Shown here piece after piece: positions 1-10,015 of a DNA stretch of 64,000 bases. The notes under the pieces are model-generated. The model was given only the letters and a program-made list of their open reading frames with translations, ran no database searches and was not told the origin of the DNA. Position 1 is the first letter of the stretch. Each line of letters opens with the position of its first letter. Source of the DNA: Deltaproteobacteria bacterium (lineage in GTDB: Bacteria; Desulfobacterota; Desulfovibrionia; Desulfovibrionales; Desulfovibrionaceae); assembly GCA_009929215.1 (NCBI GenBank), contig SAAX01000001.1, positions 1 through 64,000 on the forward strand, written 5' to 3'. The position numbers and the translations under genes are program-made.

Positions 1-711
1 CTGGCCCAGCAAGGCTTGCGGCATCTGGGCATTATTCAGGGAAAGTTCATCAACCCGCACCTGTGGCAGCCAGCCGGGCAGCGAATCAAGGCCGCGCAGG
101 GCATCGGCCAAAGCTGTGCGCAAGCCAGCCTCTGAAAGGACTGGCGCTGGCGGCGGCGTAGCCTCTTGCGGCAACAGGGGCAGGCGCAGCAGTTCGACAT
201 TGTCCACACGCACAAAGGCAATGTGCAGCACCCCGGGCAAAGCCTGCCAGTTCCAGCGGGCGCTGCATGCGGGCAGGCGCAGCCACAGGCCCTGAGCATC
301 GTACAGCTCCACGCCAAGGGCAAATTCAAAGGGCAACGCGCCAGAAAGGTGGGTAATGCGAGCGCGGATGGCCGGAGAGGCCCCGCCAGGCACGGCAGAT
401 CCGTCAGACCCAGCAGCACTGCCTTGCGCCGCAGCCCGGTCTGGCGGTGCTGCCTCCAGAGCCGCATTGATTTTATCTGTCAGCCAGCCCTGCACGCCCT
501 CATTACGCAGAGCCACCAGCGCCCCGGCAATGACCAGCACGCACAGCAACACGCACGAGGCCAGAGCCCAAACGGCAAGGCGCAGCCAGTTTTTGCGCTT
601 CTTTGGGGATTGGCTGGATCTGCCGACTTTGTTGCCCGGGCCGAATGCCGCGCCGCCGCTGTCCGGCGTGGGAGAGGATGGCGGCGCTGCCGCCTTGCGA
701 TCCTGATCCAT
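1..711 (-). CDS. tamB: TamB-like translocation/assembly module protein, N-terminal part (runs off the window)
   Basis: Minus-strand reading frame starting at 711 (MDQDRKAAAPPSSPTPDSGG...NWLRLAVWALASCVLLCVLVIAGALVALRNEGVQGWLTDKINAAL): single N-terminal TM followed by AsmA/TamB-like sequence, immediately downstream of tamA with overlapping stop/start. Confidence 0.75.
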   Translation of the reverse strand, partial: MDQDRKAAAPPSSPTPDSGGAAFGPGNKVGRSSQSPKKRKNWLRLAVWALASCVLLCVLVIAGALVALRNEGVQGWLTDKINAALEAAPPDRAAAQGSAAGSDGSAVPGGASPAIRARITHLSGALPFEFALGVELYDAQGLWLRLPACSARWNWQALPGVLHIAFVRVDNVELLRLPLLPQEATPPPAPVLSEAGLRTALADALRGLDSLPGWLPQVRVDELSLNNAQMPQALLGQ

Positions 712-2723
712 CAAAATGACTGCCCTATGCTGACATAAATCTGCACCGGGGGGTCGCCGTCAATGGGTTGCAGGGGAAAGCCCACATCCAGCCGCACCGG
801 GCCAATGGGCGTGAAATACCGAAATCCAAGGCCCGTGCCCCAGCTCATGTCACCGATGATGCGCGGCAACTCGTCCCTGTAGACCATGCCGCCGTCCAGA
901 AAAGGAACCAGGCCAAAATCGTCCGTGATCTTGTAGCGGGCCTCAAGATTCACCACCTGATACGATCGCCCGCCCAGGGGTTCGTCCTCGTGGTCGCGTG
1001 GGCCGAGCGACTGATAGGCATAGCCGCGCACAGATCCCGACCCGCCCGTATAATAGCGTAAACTGGCGGGAATGCTGCGCAGATCAGCGCCAGCAAGTGT
1101 GCCAGCCTCAACCCTGCCCGCCAGCACAAGCTTGTCATCCGGCTGACCGTTTTTGCGCATGGGCGCATAGTAACCACTTGCCGAAACCACGCCAGTCATG
1201 ACATTGAACGATTCGCCATAAAATCCCGTATAGGGTTTAAGCTTGATGGCCAGCTCCGACCCGTCTGAGGGGTTGAGCACGTTGTTGCGCGTATCACGCC
1301 GCAAGCCCACCCGTGGGCCAAAAAATCCGTAACCCTTGGCGTCCTGCTCGTTGTCTTTGATGGAGCCGCTTTCGCCCCCAAGCCCGGCGCTGCCCCACCA
1401 CTGGCGCGAAAGCCGTCGCTCGATATCGCCCGTGCCCGAACCTGCAATTTTTTCGTAGGCGCTGGTATTTTCGCGCAGGGTAGAGCCTGTTACCAGCAGC
1501 TTTTGCTCCCGCGCCAAAAAGGCCGGTTTTTCAAATGCCGCCTTGATCCCCTGAGTTTCGGTGGCAAGGGGGGCGCTTACCGTGAGCTTTTCGCCATTGC
1601 CAAAAAAATTGCGGTGCTCCCACATGCCTTCCACGCCAAGGCCCGTATCGGTATCGTAGCGGGCGCTGGCCCCCACAGAGCGAAAGGGGGCTTCTGCCAC
1701 AGTTACTTCCAGGGGCAGTACCGCCGCGCCATCGCGGCCCGCGCCGCTGGCAAGCTGGTCTTCAAGGGCCTTGGCCTCTACAGTGCGGAACAGGCCAAGC
1801 CCGCGCAGCTTGTTGGCGTAGTCCTCCACCATGTCCGAATTCCAGGGTTCCTCGGCAGCATTCCAGGGAGCCAGCCGCTGAATGTATTCTGCGTTTACTT
1901 CCTTGGCGCCGCGCACCTCAATGCGCCCCATAAGTGCGGGCGGGCCGGGGCGCACCAGAATATCGGCATTGAGCCTGCTTGCCTCGCGGTCGAGCGTGTA
2001 GTTTGTGTCTGCAATCTTGGCCATGGGGTATCCCTGCCGCCGCAGGGCTTCGGACAGGGCGTTAACCGCTGCCAGCAGATCATCGGCGGCAATGGGCTTG
2101 CCTATGGCAACCCCAGGCAAAACAGCGGGGAATGAGGGCGGCGGCACGGGTTCTGTTTCCAGCCCCCAAAAGCCTACCTCGCGCTGACGGTTGCGAAAAT
2201 ACTGCGGAATGACGGGTTCCGGGTCGTAGTACACGTCTGCCCGGCCAAGGCTGTAGCGCTTGCCGGGCGAAAGCGTAAGCACCACAGCCACAGGGCTGGC
2301 TTCCTTGTCCATTTCAAACGAGGCCGTGCCGTCATAATAGCCCTGCGAATGCAGCAGGCTCTGCGCGCTGGCCGTATCGGCACGGGCGCGTCTTTCCAGC
2401 GCCAGCAGGCTGTCGGGCGGTTCCTTGGCGAGCTGCACAAGCTGGCTTGAGGCCTTCATCTGCCCAGCCAGGGAATCAGGCCCGTTCTGCACCTTGATGC
2501 TCACCTTGTAGGGTACGGGCTTGCCCTGCCAGGCTGTTTCAAGCCCTGGCGGTGCTGGCTGGGGCTCTTCTGCCGGGGCGCGGGCCAGCAGACCGCAACC
2601 ACCCACGCACGCAAGCAGCACCAGTGCAGCAAGCAATTGCAGCACCACAAGACAATGCTGCCTTGCTGTTTCTGTAGCGCCAAGGTTACGAATCATGCTC
2701 AACCATACGATGCCCGACAACAT
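711..2723 (-). CDS. tamA: TamA/BamA-family outer membrane protein (POTRA + Omp85 barrel)
   Basis: 670 aa; POTRA-like repeats and C-terminal Omp85 barrel signature (GGSGSVRGYAYQSLGP, GTGLGFRYFTPIGPVRLDVGFPL). Confidence 0.9.
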   Translation of the reverse strand: MLSGIVWLSMIRNLGATETARQHCLVVLQLLAALVLLACVGGCGLLARAPAEEPQPAPPGLETAWQGKPVPYKVSIKVQNGPDSLAGQMKASSQLVQLAKEPPDSLLALERRARADTASAQSLLHSQGYYDGTASFEMDKEASPVAVVLTLSPGKRYSLGRADVYYDPEPVIPQYFRNRQREVGFWGLETEPVPPPSFPAVLPGVAIGKPIAADDLLAAVNALSEALRRQGYPMAKIADTNYTLDREASRLNADILVRPGPPALMGRIEVRGAKEVNAEYIQRLAPWNAAEEPWNSDMVEDYANKLRGLGLFRTVEAKALEDQLASGAGRDGAAVLPLEVTVAEAPFRSVGASARYDTDTGLGVEGMWEHRNFFGNGEKLTVSAPLATETQGIKAAFEKPAFLAREQKLLVTGSTLRENTSAYEKIAGSGTGDIERRLSRQWWGSAGLGGESGSIKDNEQDAKGYGFFGPRVGLRRDTRNNVLNPSDGSELAIKLKPYTGFYGESFNVMTGVVSASGYYAPMRKNGQPDDKLVLAGRVEAGTLAGADLRSIPASLRYYTGGSGSVRGYAYQSLGPRDHEDEPLGGRSYQVVNLEARYKITDDFGLVPFLDGGMVYRDELPRIIGDMSWGTGLGFRYFTPIGPVRLDVGFPLQPIDGDPPVQIYVSIGQSF

Positions 2724-2828
2724 GAATCAAGAACCATTAGCAACTGTTGCTTGCAAAAAACTGTCGCTCCGCTAGGATTGCAGCAACAGGTTGTATGCCT
2801 GTACAACGAATAACCACAGGATTTACAT

Positions 2829-3176
2829 ATGAATTACGATCTCTGCCTGCACATCGACAGCAAGGACCCCGCCATCCTGCGCCTTGTTCTTCGCAATGCG
2901 GCCAACTATATCAAGGCATTGCCCGCAGAACGCTTTCAGCTTGTGGTTGTGGCCAACGGCCCCGCCGTCAACCAGTTTGTCAAAAGTAACGAAGAGTTCC
3001 GCGCCGATGCAGCCCCCCTGCAAGATCAGGGACTGCGCATCCTGCTCTGCGCCAACGCACTGGCCGACAACAACATAGACCATGCCGACATCTGGCCCGG
3101 TTGCGACGTTGTGCCCGCCGGATTGGTGGAAATCGTGCGCTTGCAGCGCGAGGGCTTTGCCTACATCAAACCCTAG
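2829..3176 (+). CDS. DsrE family protein
   Basis: 115 aa; DsrE/F-like fold pattern (LCLHIDSKDPAILRLVLRNAANYIKAL...QLVVVANGPAVNQF...LLCANALADNNI). Confidence 0.75.
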   Translation: MNYDLCLHIDSKDPAILRLVLRNAANYIKALPAERFQLVVVANGPAVNQFVKSNEEFRADAAPLQDQGLRILLCANALADNNIDHADIWPGCDVVPAGLVEIVRLQREGFAYIKP

Positions 3177-3254
3177 GGGTGCTGCCCCTCATGGGGCCGT
3201 GGCAGCAATTGCGCTGTTTACTCTTGCTTCCGGCTGTGCCGGGGGAGGCTGGGC

Positions 3255-4088
3255 ATGGAATGTTTTGGGGAAATTCTGGATATAGTACGCCGCAAAACTC
3301 CCGTGGTGCACAGTATTACCAACTATGTGACGGTCAATGACTGCGCCAACATGATTCTGGCCGCTGGCGGCTCGCCCATAATGGCAGACGATGCGGCAGA
3401 AGTGGAACAGATTGTGGCCTTGAGCTCGGCCCTGGTCATCAACATCGGCACGCTCAATGCGCGCACGGTGGCCTCCATGCTGGCCGCTGGCAAGCGGGCC
3501 AACGCCCTGAATATTCCCGTGGTGCTCGACCCCGTGGGCGCGGGGGCCTCTGACCTGCGCAACGAAACCCTGCGCACCCTGCTGAGCGAGGTACGCTTTG
3601 CCGTCATCAAGGGCAACAGCTCTGAAATACGGTTTCTGGCGGGCGAAAAAGCCACGGCACGCGGCGTGGACGCAGACCAGGGAGTGCTGGTTTCAGAAGA
3701 TACCCTTTCCGCCGCCGCCCGCATGGCCGAAGGGTTGAGCGCGGCCACCGGGGCCGTTGTTATTGTGAGCGGACGCATTGATATTGTGGCCCACGCCCAA
3801 AAATCCTGGGCCGTAAGCAACGGCGACCCGCTCATGACGCGCATTACAGGCAGCGGCTGCATGACCGCCGTGGTGGTGGGCTGCTGCGTGGGTGCTGCGC
3901 CAGAGGAACTGCCCCAGGCATGCCTGTGCGCCACCTGCGCCATGGGCGTGGCTGGAGAGATAGCCTCTGAAAATATGGCTGCCATTGGCGGCGGCACAGG
4001 AACCTACCGCAACATGCTGCTGGACGCCATGAGCACACTGGACGGCCCTGCCATTACCTGCCGGGCCAACGTCAGGCATGTAGCGTAA
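3255..4088 (+). CDS. thiM: Hydroxyethylthiazole kinase
   Basis: 277 aa; ThiM signatures (VHSITNYVTVNDCANMILAAGGSPIMADD, VLDPVGAGAS, VIKGNSSEI, TGSGCMT). Confidence 0.95.
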   Translation: MECFGEILDIVRRKTPVVHSITNYVTVNDCANMILAAGGSPIMADDAAEVEQIVALSSALVINIGTLNARTVASMLAAGKRANALNIPVVLDPVGAGASDLRNETLRTLLSEVRFAVIKGNSSEIRFLAGEKATARGVDADQGVLVSEDTLSAAARMAEGLSAATGAVVIVSGRIDIVAHAQKSWAVSNGDPLMTRITGSGCMTAVVVGCCVGAAPEELPQACLCATCAMGVAGEIASENMAAIGGGTGTYRNMLLDAMSTLDGPAITCRANVRHVA

Positions 4089-4108
4089 GCCATATTCTGC
4101 CGATTACA

Positions 4109-4166
4109 AAAGCCCGCTTTTGTTCTGGCTGCGCAACTGGTGCGACATGGAACAAAAGCGGGCTTT
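4109..4166. terminator. Long perfect-stem hairpin (17 bp stem, 24 nt loop), probable bidirectional terminator
   Basis: aaagcccgcttttgttc ... gaacaaaagcgggcttt between convergent thiM and the 4212-6299 gene. Confidence 0.65.
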
Positions 4167-4211
4167 GCTGTGGCTGGCGCTGCGCGCCGTAAAGTCTGTC
4201 AATTGCCTGCG

Positions 4212-6299
4212 TTAGATGGGCAACCGTACAATGCACAAAACATCGTTGCTGTATCGGCCGTCACGCTTGTATTCGCGGTAGCCCCGCGAACGTGCGCAAC
4301 CCACGGCATAGAGTACGCCGTCCACCGATTCCAGCTGCGAATGGCATTCGCCCTGTCCAAGGGCAAGCCACTGCGGCTGCAATGGGCAGGCTTCGCCGGG
4401 GATCATCTGCGCTTCGCTGGCGGCCACCAGGGTTCCGCCCGCTTCGGCAAAGTAGCTCGCGGCCCCTTCCACCACCGTACCCTCGCTATCTTTGGGCAGG
4501 GTATCGCCCAACATGTCGGCAAACTGCGGCAGCGAATCAAACACAATCCCTATACCGCCCACGACCTGCCCGCCCTCTGGGGCAAAAACAGGCGCGCTGT
4601 ACACATAGGTGGGCTGCGCCTTGCCCTTGGGATGGTAGAGCGAAGTTGCGCGAAAGGGCGATACGGCAAAGTCGTCCGAATCTTTGAGCGACAGCGTGCG
4701 GCGCACATAGTCTTCGTTGAGCTGCTGGCCGTAGAGGCCGCGCTCTGCGGCTTGCGAACAGGCCAGCACCACGCCCTGCGCGTTGTAAAGAAAAAGATTG
4801 GAATACACCGTGTAGTAGCTGTTGATATATTCCAGAATATCTTCCAGCCGCGCCAGAGAAGCCTTGTCCACAGCGGATTGGGCCAAGATGTGACGAAACT
4901 CTGGCGTGAGCGCCCACCAGCGGCAGTCGTTGGCGCGTTCATACAGGTTGCGGTCCATTATTTCCACAGTGATGGATGCGAGAAACGAGGCATCGTTGAG
5001 ACGCGAGGCAGTGACCGTTTTGAGCAGGTTGTCAGTAAAATAGTGGAACTCGCGCTCCATCTCTATGCCCATTTTTCGCACCGCATCCAGAATGGGCGGC
5101 AGGGCCTGTGCGGCCATGCGCTCGTCTTGCCGGGCATTGCCGCTCTGACTGGCGGCCATGACCTGCCCGTTGAGCGCGGCCAGCGTCAGGTCGCCCATAA
5201 CCTCACTGGCCTGTTCTTCAATATTGGTCAGCTGGGCAGAAAAACCCGCCTCGCGGCGTACAAGGGCAACGTCCATCTCCTCGGTGAATCTGCTGGCAAA
5301 AGCGCTTTGCGCGGGGCGCAGCACATGGGTTTGCCACGGCTGACCTTCGTACCCCTGATAGCCTTCTGACGGGCGCGAAACCGCCAGCGTGGTGCTGTTG
5401 CCAAAGGCGCTGACGGCAAAGCTGTCTGCCGGGGTGCGTGCATAGGTACGCCCCACTGGTGCAAGACGGCTATCGCTGCTGGCAAAGGCCTCACCCCTGC
5501 TGTCCAGCAGCATTATGACCATATCCTGTGCAAAACGGGCCATGCCCGCAAAAAGGTCTGCCACCTCGCCGTCCATATCAAAAACAAGGCAAAGCACGCC
5601 CAGCGGTTCGGCTGCCCCCTCGGAACGGATAACGTGCGAATAGACAAGGGCAGCCCTGCCATCGGGCGAGAGGTCTGTGGGGCGGAATGTTTCCACAAAC
5701 TCGCTGGCGGCCAGCGTTTGGGCCACTAACGGATCGGCAGAAGCGCGCACCGGCTTGTGTGTGTCGAGCTGCACACACACCCTGCCCTGCGTATCGAGCA
5801 CCAAAATATCACGGTATACGCTGTACTTGGCCCGGTAGGCGGCAAGCCGTGCGCGCAGGGCGGCCACATCGGTGGATGCGCCCTGCAAAAAGCTGATGAT
5901 TTCGCCGTCGGTGGCCAGAAAGCTCACATCGGCGGTGCGCTCGTACAGGTTGCGCTTGATGATATCCATGACCACCTGGGCCACGGGCGACATTTCGCGC
6001 ACGGCTTTTTCAAGCAGCTTTTCGGCCAGCATGCCTGTCATATCCGCACGCAGCTGCCCAAAAGTATCGCGCGTTTTAAAAATGAAATCGAACAGGGTGG
6101 CGGCAATGGCGTTGCAGTTGATTTTTCCCGTCAGGGCTATCCACGTCCACTGCCTTTCAAGCTGAGAAAAAACCGTGTGACACCGCCTGATATCAGGCGT
6201 GAACTGTACCAACTGCTCAACGGCATCTGTTCCGGACGCATGGGACTGGCGCACAATCACCTCATTCACGCTTCTCTGGGCTCCGCAACGCAGTTTCAA
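4212..6299 (-). CDS. Tandem cache-like sensor-domain protein, apparently soluble, no recognised output domain
   Basis: 695 aa; two related halves (MDIIKRNLYERTADVSFLATDGEIISFLQ and VEIMDRNLYERANDCRWWALTPEFRHILAQ), each followed by a YSVYRDILVLDTQG / YTVYSNLFLYNAQG sensor-like segment. No clear TM helices and no chemoreceptor hairpin signature. Confidence 0.6.
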   Translation of the reverse strand: MKLRCGAQRSVNEVIVRQSHASGTDAVEQLVQFTPDIRRCHTVFSQLERQWTWIALTGKINCNAIAATLFDFIFKTRDTFGQLRADMTGMLAEKLLEKAVREMSPVAQVVMDIIKRNLYERTADVSFLATDGEIISFLQGASTDVAALRARLAAYRAKYSVYRDILVLDTQGRVCVQLDTHKPVRASADPLVAQTLAASEFVETFRPTDLSPDGRAALVYSHVIRSEGAAEPLGVLCLVFDMDGEVADLFAGMARFAQDMVIMLLDSRGEAFASSDSRLAPVGRTYARTPADSFAVSAFGNSTTLAVSRPSEGYQGYEGQPWQTHVLRPAQSAFASRFTEEMDVALVRREAGFSAQLTNIEEQASEVMGDLTLAALNGQVMAASQSGNARQDERMAAQALPPILDAVRKMGIEMEREFHYFTDNLLKTVTASRLNDASFLASITVEIMDRNLYERANDCRWWALTPEFRHILAQSAVDKASLARLEDILEYINSYYTVYSNLFLYNAQGVVLACSQAAERGLYGQQLNEDYVRRTLSLKDSDDFAVSPFRATSLYHPKGKAQPTYVYSAPVFAPEGGQVVGGIGIVFDSLPQFADMLGDTLPKDSEGTVVEGAASYFAEAGGTLVAASEAQMIPGEACPLQPQWLALGQGECHSQLESVDGVLYAVGCARSRGYREYKRDGRYSNDVLCIVRLPI

Positions 6300-6703
6300 A
6301 AAACAGCCAGCTGATAATCAAATACAGATTACAACTGCATAACTGAAATAAAAAAAGGGGGAAAATGACCCTGTAGAAAAATTAAATTTTTGTCAATCAC
6401 ACTCTATTTTTTTCTTATGTGTGCACTCAAAGTAATCAGATATTCTGACTTATTGAAAATGATACGCAGCTATATATATTTTTTTCACCCTGCAAACTGT
6501 CACCGTATAAATACAAACAATCCGTAATAATTTAAACATTTGACAAACTAATTAACGCATCTCAACATAGGTAGTACAGTTATAATTTTATTTTGTTCAT
6601 CATCGCATGCGTGATAAATGCAAATATCCCCACGCTGGCTGCCAATTTTACAACTACAGTACGCTAACAACATTCTCGCTGCCCTTTTGTACCTGCCAAA
6701 AGC

Positions 6704-6731
6704 AAAGCCGCCGGACAAGTCCGGCGGCTTT
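6704..6731 (-). terminator. Rho-independent terminator for typA
   Basis: aaagccgccgga-caag-tccggcggcttt perfect hairpin just downstream of typA. Confidence 0.85.
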
Positions 6732-6777
6732 TAACCAATATGTTTTGCTGCGGCCCGTTGCGGCCCGCTTGCGTCGT

Positions 6778-8607
6778 TTAGCTGTTTTTGCGCTTGCCTG
6801 CGGTCTGGTAACGCTTCATGGCCGAGAGTTCGGCCTTGCGCAGACGGATGGCAACCGGGGTCACTTCCACCAGTTCGTCTTCGCGCACAAAGTGCAGGGC
6901 GTGCTCAAGGGTCATTTTTTTCACCGGGGTAAGAGTGACGTTTTCGTCCTTGCCCGAAGCGCGCAGGTTGGTGAGCTTCTTTTCCTTGGTGGGGTTAACG
7001 TCGATGTCGTTATCGCGGTTGTGTTCGCCCACAATCATGCCCTCGTACACCGGGTCGCCGGGCTCGACAAAAAGCACGCCGCGCGGCTCAAGGTTAAACA
7101 GGGCGTAGGCCACGCCCGAACCTGCGCGGTCAGCAACGATGGAACCCGTGTAACGCGTGGGGAAGTCACCGCGCCATTCTTCGTAGCCTTCAACGTAGGA
7201 GTTCATGATGCCGGTACCCTTGGTATCGGTGAGGAACTCGTCGCGGTAGCCGATGAGGCCGCGCGAAGGCACGCTGAATTCAAGGCGCACACGGCCCGTG
7301 CCGTTGTTGACGCAGTTGAGCATGCGGCCCTTGCGCTGGGCCAGCTTGTCGGTCACCACGCCCATGAACACTTCGTCGCAGTCCACGTACAGGCGTTCGA
7401 TGGGTTCGATAACCTTGCCGTTTTCGTCCTTGCGCAGAATAACTTCGGGGCGGCCCACGGAAAGTTCAAAACCTTCGCGGCGCATGGTTTCAATAAGAAT
7501 GGCCATCTGAAATTCGCCACGGCCCTTGACCAAAAAGGCGTCGCGGTCTGCCGTGTTTTCAACGCGCACGGCCACGTTGCGTAGCGTTTCCTTGACCAGA
7601 CGGTCATAGATGGCGCGGCTCTGCACAATCTTGCCTTCGCGGCCAGCCAGGGGAGAGCTGTTGATGCCAAAACGCATGGCCACGGTGGGTTCGTCCACGC
7701 GGATGCGGGGCATGGCGCGGGGATTGTCGCGCGTGCAGATGGTGTCGCCGATGGTCACATCTTCAATACCAGCCAGAACAACGATGTCGCCGGGCAGGGC
7801 CTTTTCCACTTCCACCACCTGCAAGCCATCATACACCTGAAGTTTGGTGGCGCGCAGGGGCTTGGGCTGACCGTCCTCGCCGATGCAGGCAAGGGATTCC
7901 TTGGAGTAAACCGTACCGTGCATGATGCGGCCCACGGCCAGACGGCCCAGATAGTCGGAATAGTCAAGATCGGCCACAAGCATCTGGAAGGGCTGCTCGG
8001 GGTCGTAGCTGGGGCCGGGAATGTACTTAACAATGGCGTCGAACAGGGGCGAAAGGTCCTTCTGTTCATCGTCAATATTGTTCATGGCCACGCCAGCACG
8101 CCCAATGGCGTACAGCACGGGAAATTCCAGTTGGTGTTCGTTGGCGTCAAGGTCGATGAACAGGTCGTAAATTTCGTTGAGCACTTCCTGGGGGCGGGCG
8201 TCCTTGCGGTCAATCTTGTTGATGACCACAACCACGGGCAGACCGGCCTCAAGGGTTTTGCGCAACACAAAACGTGTCTGCGGCAGCGGTCCTTCAGAGG
8301 AATCTACCAGCAGGATTGCGCCGGTGGCCATGGAGAGCGAACGTTCCACTTCGCCGCCAAAGTCGGCGTGGCCGGGGGTGTCGATGATATTGATCTTCAC
8401 TCCGTTCCAGTTGACGGCGCAGTTCTTGGCCGCAATGGTGATGCCGCGTTCGCGTTCAAGGTCCATCTTGTCCATGACGCGGTCGTCCACCTGCTGGTCG
8501 GCGCGAAACACGCCGCCCTGCTTGAACAAACCGTCAACAAGGGTGGTCTTGCCGTGGTCAACGTGGGCGATAATGGCTACATTACGGAGGGATTCATTGT
8601 GTTGCAT
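6778..8607 (-). CDS. typA: Translational GTPase TypA/BipA
   Basis: 609 aa; RNVAIIAHVDHGKTTLVDGLF, ERGITIAAKN, DTPGHADFGGEVER, full-length TypA pattern. Confidence 0.96.
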   Translation of the reverse strand: MQHNESLRNVAIIAHVDHGKTTLVDGLFKQGGVFRADQQVDDRVMDKMDLERERGITIAAKNCAVNWNGVKINIIDTPGHADFGGEVERSLSMATGAILLVDSSEGPLPQTRFVLRKTLEAGLPVVVVINKIDRKDARPQEVLNEIYDLFIDLDANEHQLEFPVLYAIGRAGVAMNNIDDEQKDLSPLFDAIVKYIPGPSYDPEQPFQMLVADLDYSDYLGRLAVGRIMHGTVYSKESLACIGEDGQPKPLRATKLQVYDGLQVVEVEKALPGDIVVLAGIEDVTIGDTICTRDNPRAMPRIRVDEPTVAMRFGINSSPLAGREGKIVQSRAIYDRLVKETLRNVAVRVENTADRDAFLVKGRGEFQMAILIETMRREGFELSVGRPEVILRKDENGKVIEPIERLYVDCDEVFMGVVTDKLAQRKGRMLNCVNNGTGRVRLEFSVPSRGLIGYRDEFLTDTKGTGIMNSYVEGYEEWRGDFPTRYTGSIVADRAGSGVAYALFNLEPRGVLFVEPGDPVYEGMIVGEHNRDNDIDVNPTKEKKLTNLRASGKDENVTLTPVKKMTLEHALHFVREDELVEVTPVAIRLRKAELSAMKRYQTAGKRKNS

Positions 8608-8790
8608 GGCTTTTTGCCCTTAAAAAAACACTGGGTAGTGCGGTTTTGTTCCCCGCCAAGGGGAGATTCCGACTGGCAGCTGGGCTGCGGCAGATAAGCG
8701 TCGGGACGAGGCCGACGCAGGCAGGGGGAAAAACCAGCAGTCGGTATTGTTTATTCTTTACTGTGTCCGGGCCGCGCTTTTACGCACTTT

Positions 8791-9702
8791 TCAGAGTTTT
8801 GTCACCATAGCCCTGATGAGCCGCCCCAGATTTTTGCCCGCCACAGCGGCCACTGCAAGAATTTCTTCCAAGGGAGCCGGGGTCATGCAGTCTGGCAAAT
8901 TTTTATTGGTCAAACATGAAAGGCCCAATACGCGCATGCCCATATGACGCGCCGCAATGATCTCAAGCACGGTGCTCATGCCCACGGCATCGGCCCCCCA
9001 CTGACGGTACATGCGTGTTTCTGCCGGGGTTTCCATTTCTGGCCCATGCACGCCAATGTACACGCCGCGCTCGAGGCGCAGATTCATTTTTGCAGCTGTT
9101 TCCAGCGCAAACGCCCGCAATTCGGGGTCCAGGGGGGTGCACATGTCGGGGAAACGCGGCCCCCATTCTTCAAAATTACAGCCGGTAAGCGGCGAATGGC
9201 CCGTGTGGTTGATAATGTCGGTCATGCACATGATGCCGCCAGCGTCAAACTGGGGGTTGAGCCCGCCAGCGGCATTGGTGATAATAAGCTGAGTAACGCC
9301 CAGAAGAGCCATCACCCGCACGCCCATACAGACCTCTGCGGGGCTGCGGCCTTCGTACAGATGGCAGCGCCCTTGCTGGATAAGCGCATAGCGGCCCACG
9401 CAGTCGTCCTCGCCGCACGCACCGGGAAAACGCCCCCACACAAAGGCTCCGGCATGCCCCTCCACGCTGGAAACGGGAAAGCCCGGCAACTCGGCATAGG
9501 GCACAACCACCTTGTCTTGCAGCTTTTCTGCCAGGTGCGAGAGCCCCGTACCCAGCACAATACCAATGGGCGCGTCAGCATCGGCGGCAGCGCCCGTGTC
9601 TAGCTTGCGCGCACCCAAGGGCAAGGCAGTGGGCCCCTGCGCGGCGTCAATGGCCTCACGCAGGGCTGCGGCGGCACGCTGGACATCTTGAAAATTTTGC
9701 AT
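8791..9702 (-). CDS. Purine-nucleoside phosphorylase
   Basis: PNP/MTAP family II motifs (GIVLGTGLSHLAEKL, GRCHLYEGRSPAEVCMGVRVMALLGV, ITNAAGGLNPQF, GPEMETPAETRMYRQWGADAVGMSTVLEIIAARHMGMRVLGLSCLTN). Start at 9702 preferred over the longer 10038 ORF because a ggggggat RBS precedes it. Confidence 0.9.
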   Translation of the reverse strand: MQNFQDVQRAAAALREAIDAAQGPTALPLGARKLDTGAAADADAPIGIVLGTGLSHLAEKLQDKVVVPYAELPGFPVSSVEGHAGAFVWGRFPGACGEDDCVGRYALIQQGRCHLYEGRSPAEVCMGVRVMALLGVTQLIITNAAGGLNPQFDAGGIMCMTDIINHTGHSPLTGCNFEEWGPRFPDMCTPLDPELRAFALETAAKMNLRLERGVYIGVHGPEMETPAETRMYRQWGADAVGMSTVLEIIAARHMGMRVLGLSCLTNKNLPDCMTPAPLEEILAVAAVAGKNLGRLIRAMVTKL

Positions 9703-10015
9703 AGAATCCCCCCTGAAAAAATAAGCTCCGTGGTCTGCTGTCAGGCCGCAATCCGCGCCGCGCGTCCCTTTGCCGCTGCGCGGCTTTTTGTGCGGGACAG
9801 CCCCTGCGCGAGTGGATTTTCGCGCCAAAAACGGGTATGAGGTGCGGATGCACTGTCTGTATAGCCCGCCTATGGCAACCCCACAAGGGGGTACGGGCTG
9901 CAAAACAGAACCGTAACATCCCGCTATGCAAATCCAAACTTCGGATACGCCGTCACAGCCCAAGGGCAAGGGCGGCCATGCCGGGCATAAACCAACACAA
10001 AAAAATCGCACGTTA

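Noticed and set aside
3177-3254. Possible TPP riboswitch upstream of thiM
   Set aside because: Only a ggggtgc-like start is present; the conserved CUGAGA and ACCUGAU-type elements are missing and the interval is too short.
4140-5369. 409-aa plus-strand ORF opposite the tandem sensor gene
   Set aside because: Antisense shadow; the minus-strand protein shows internal homology, the plus one does not.
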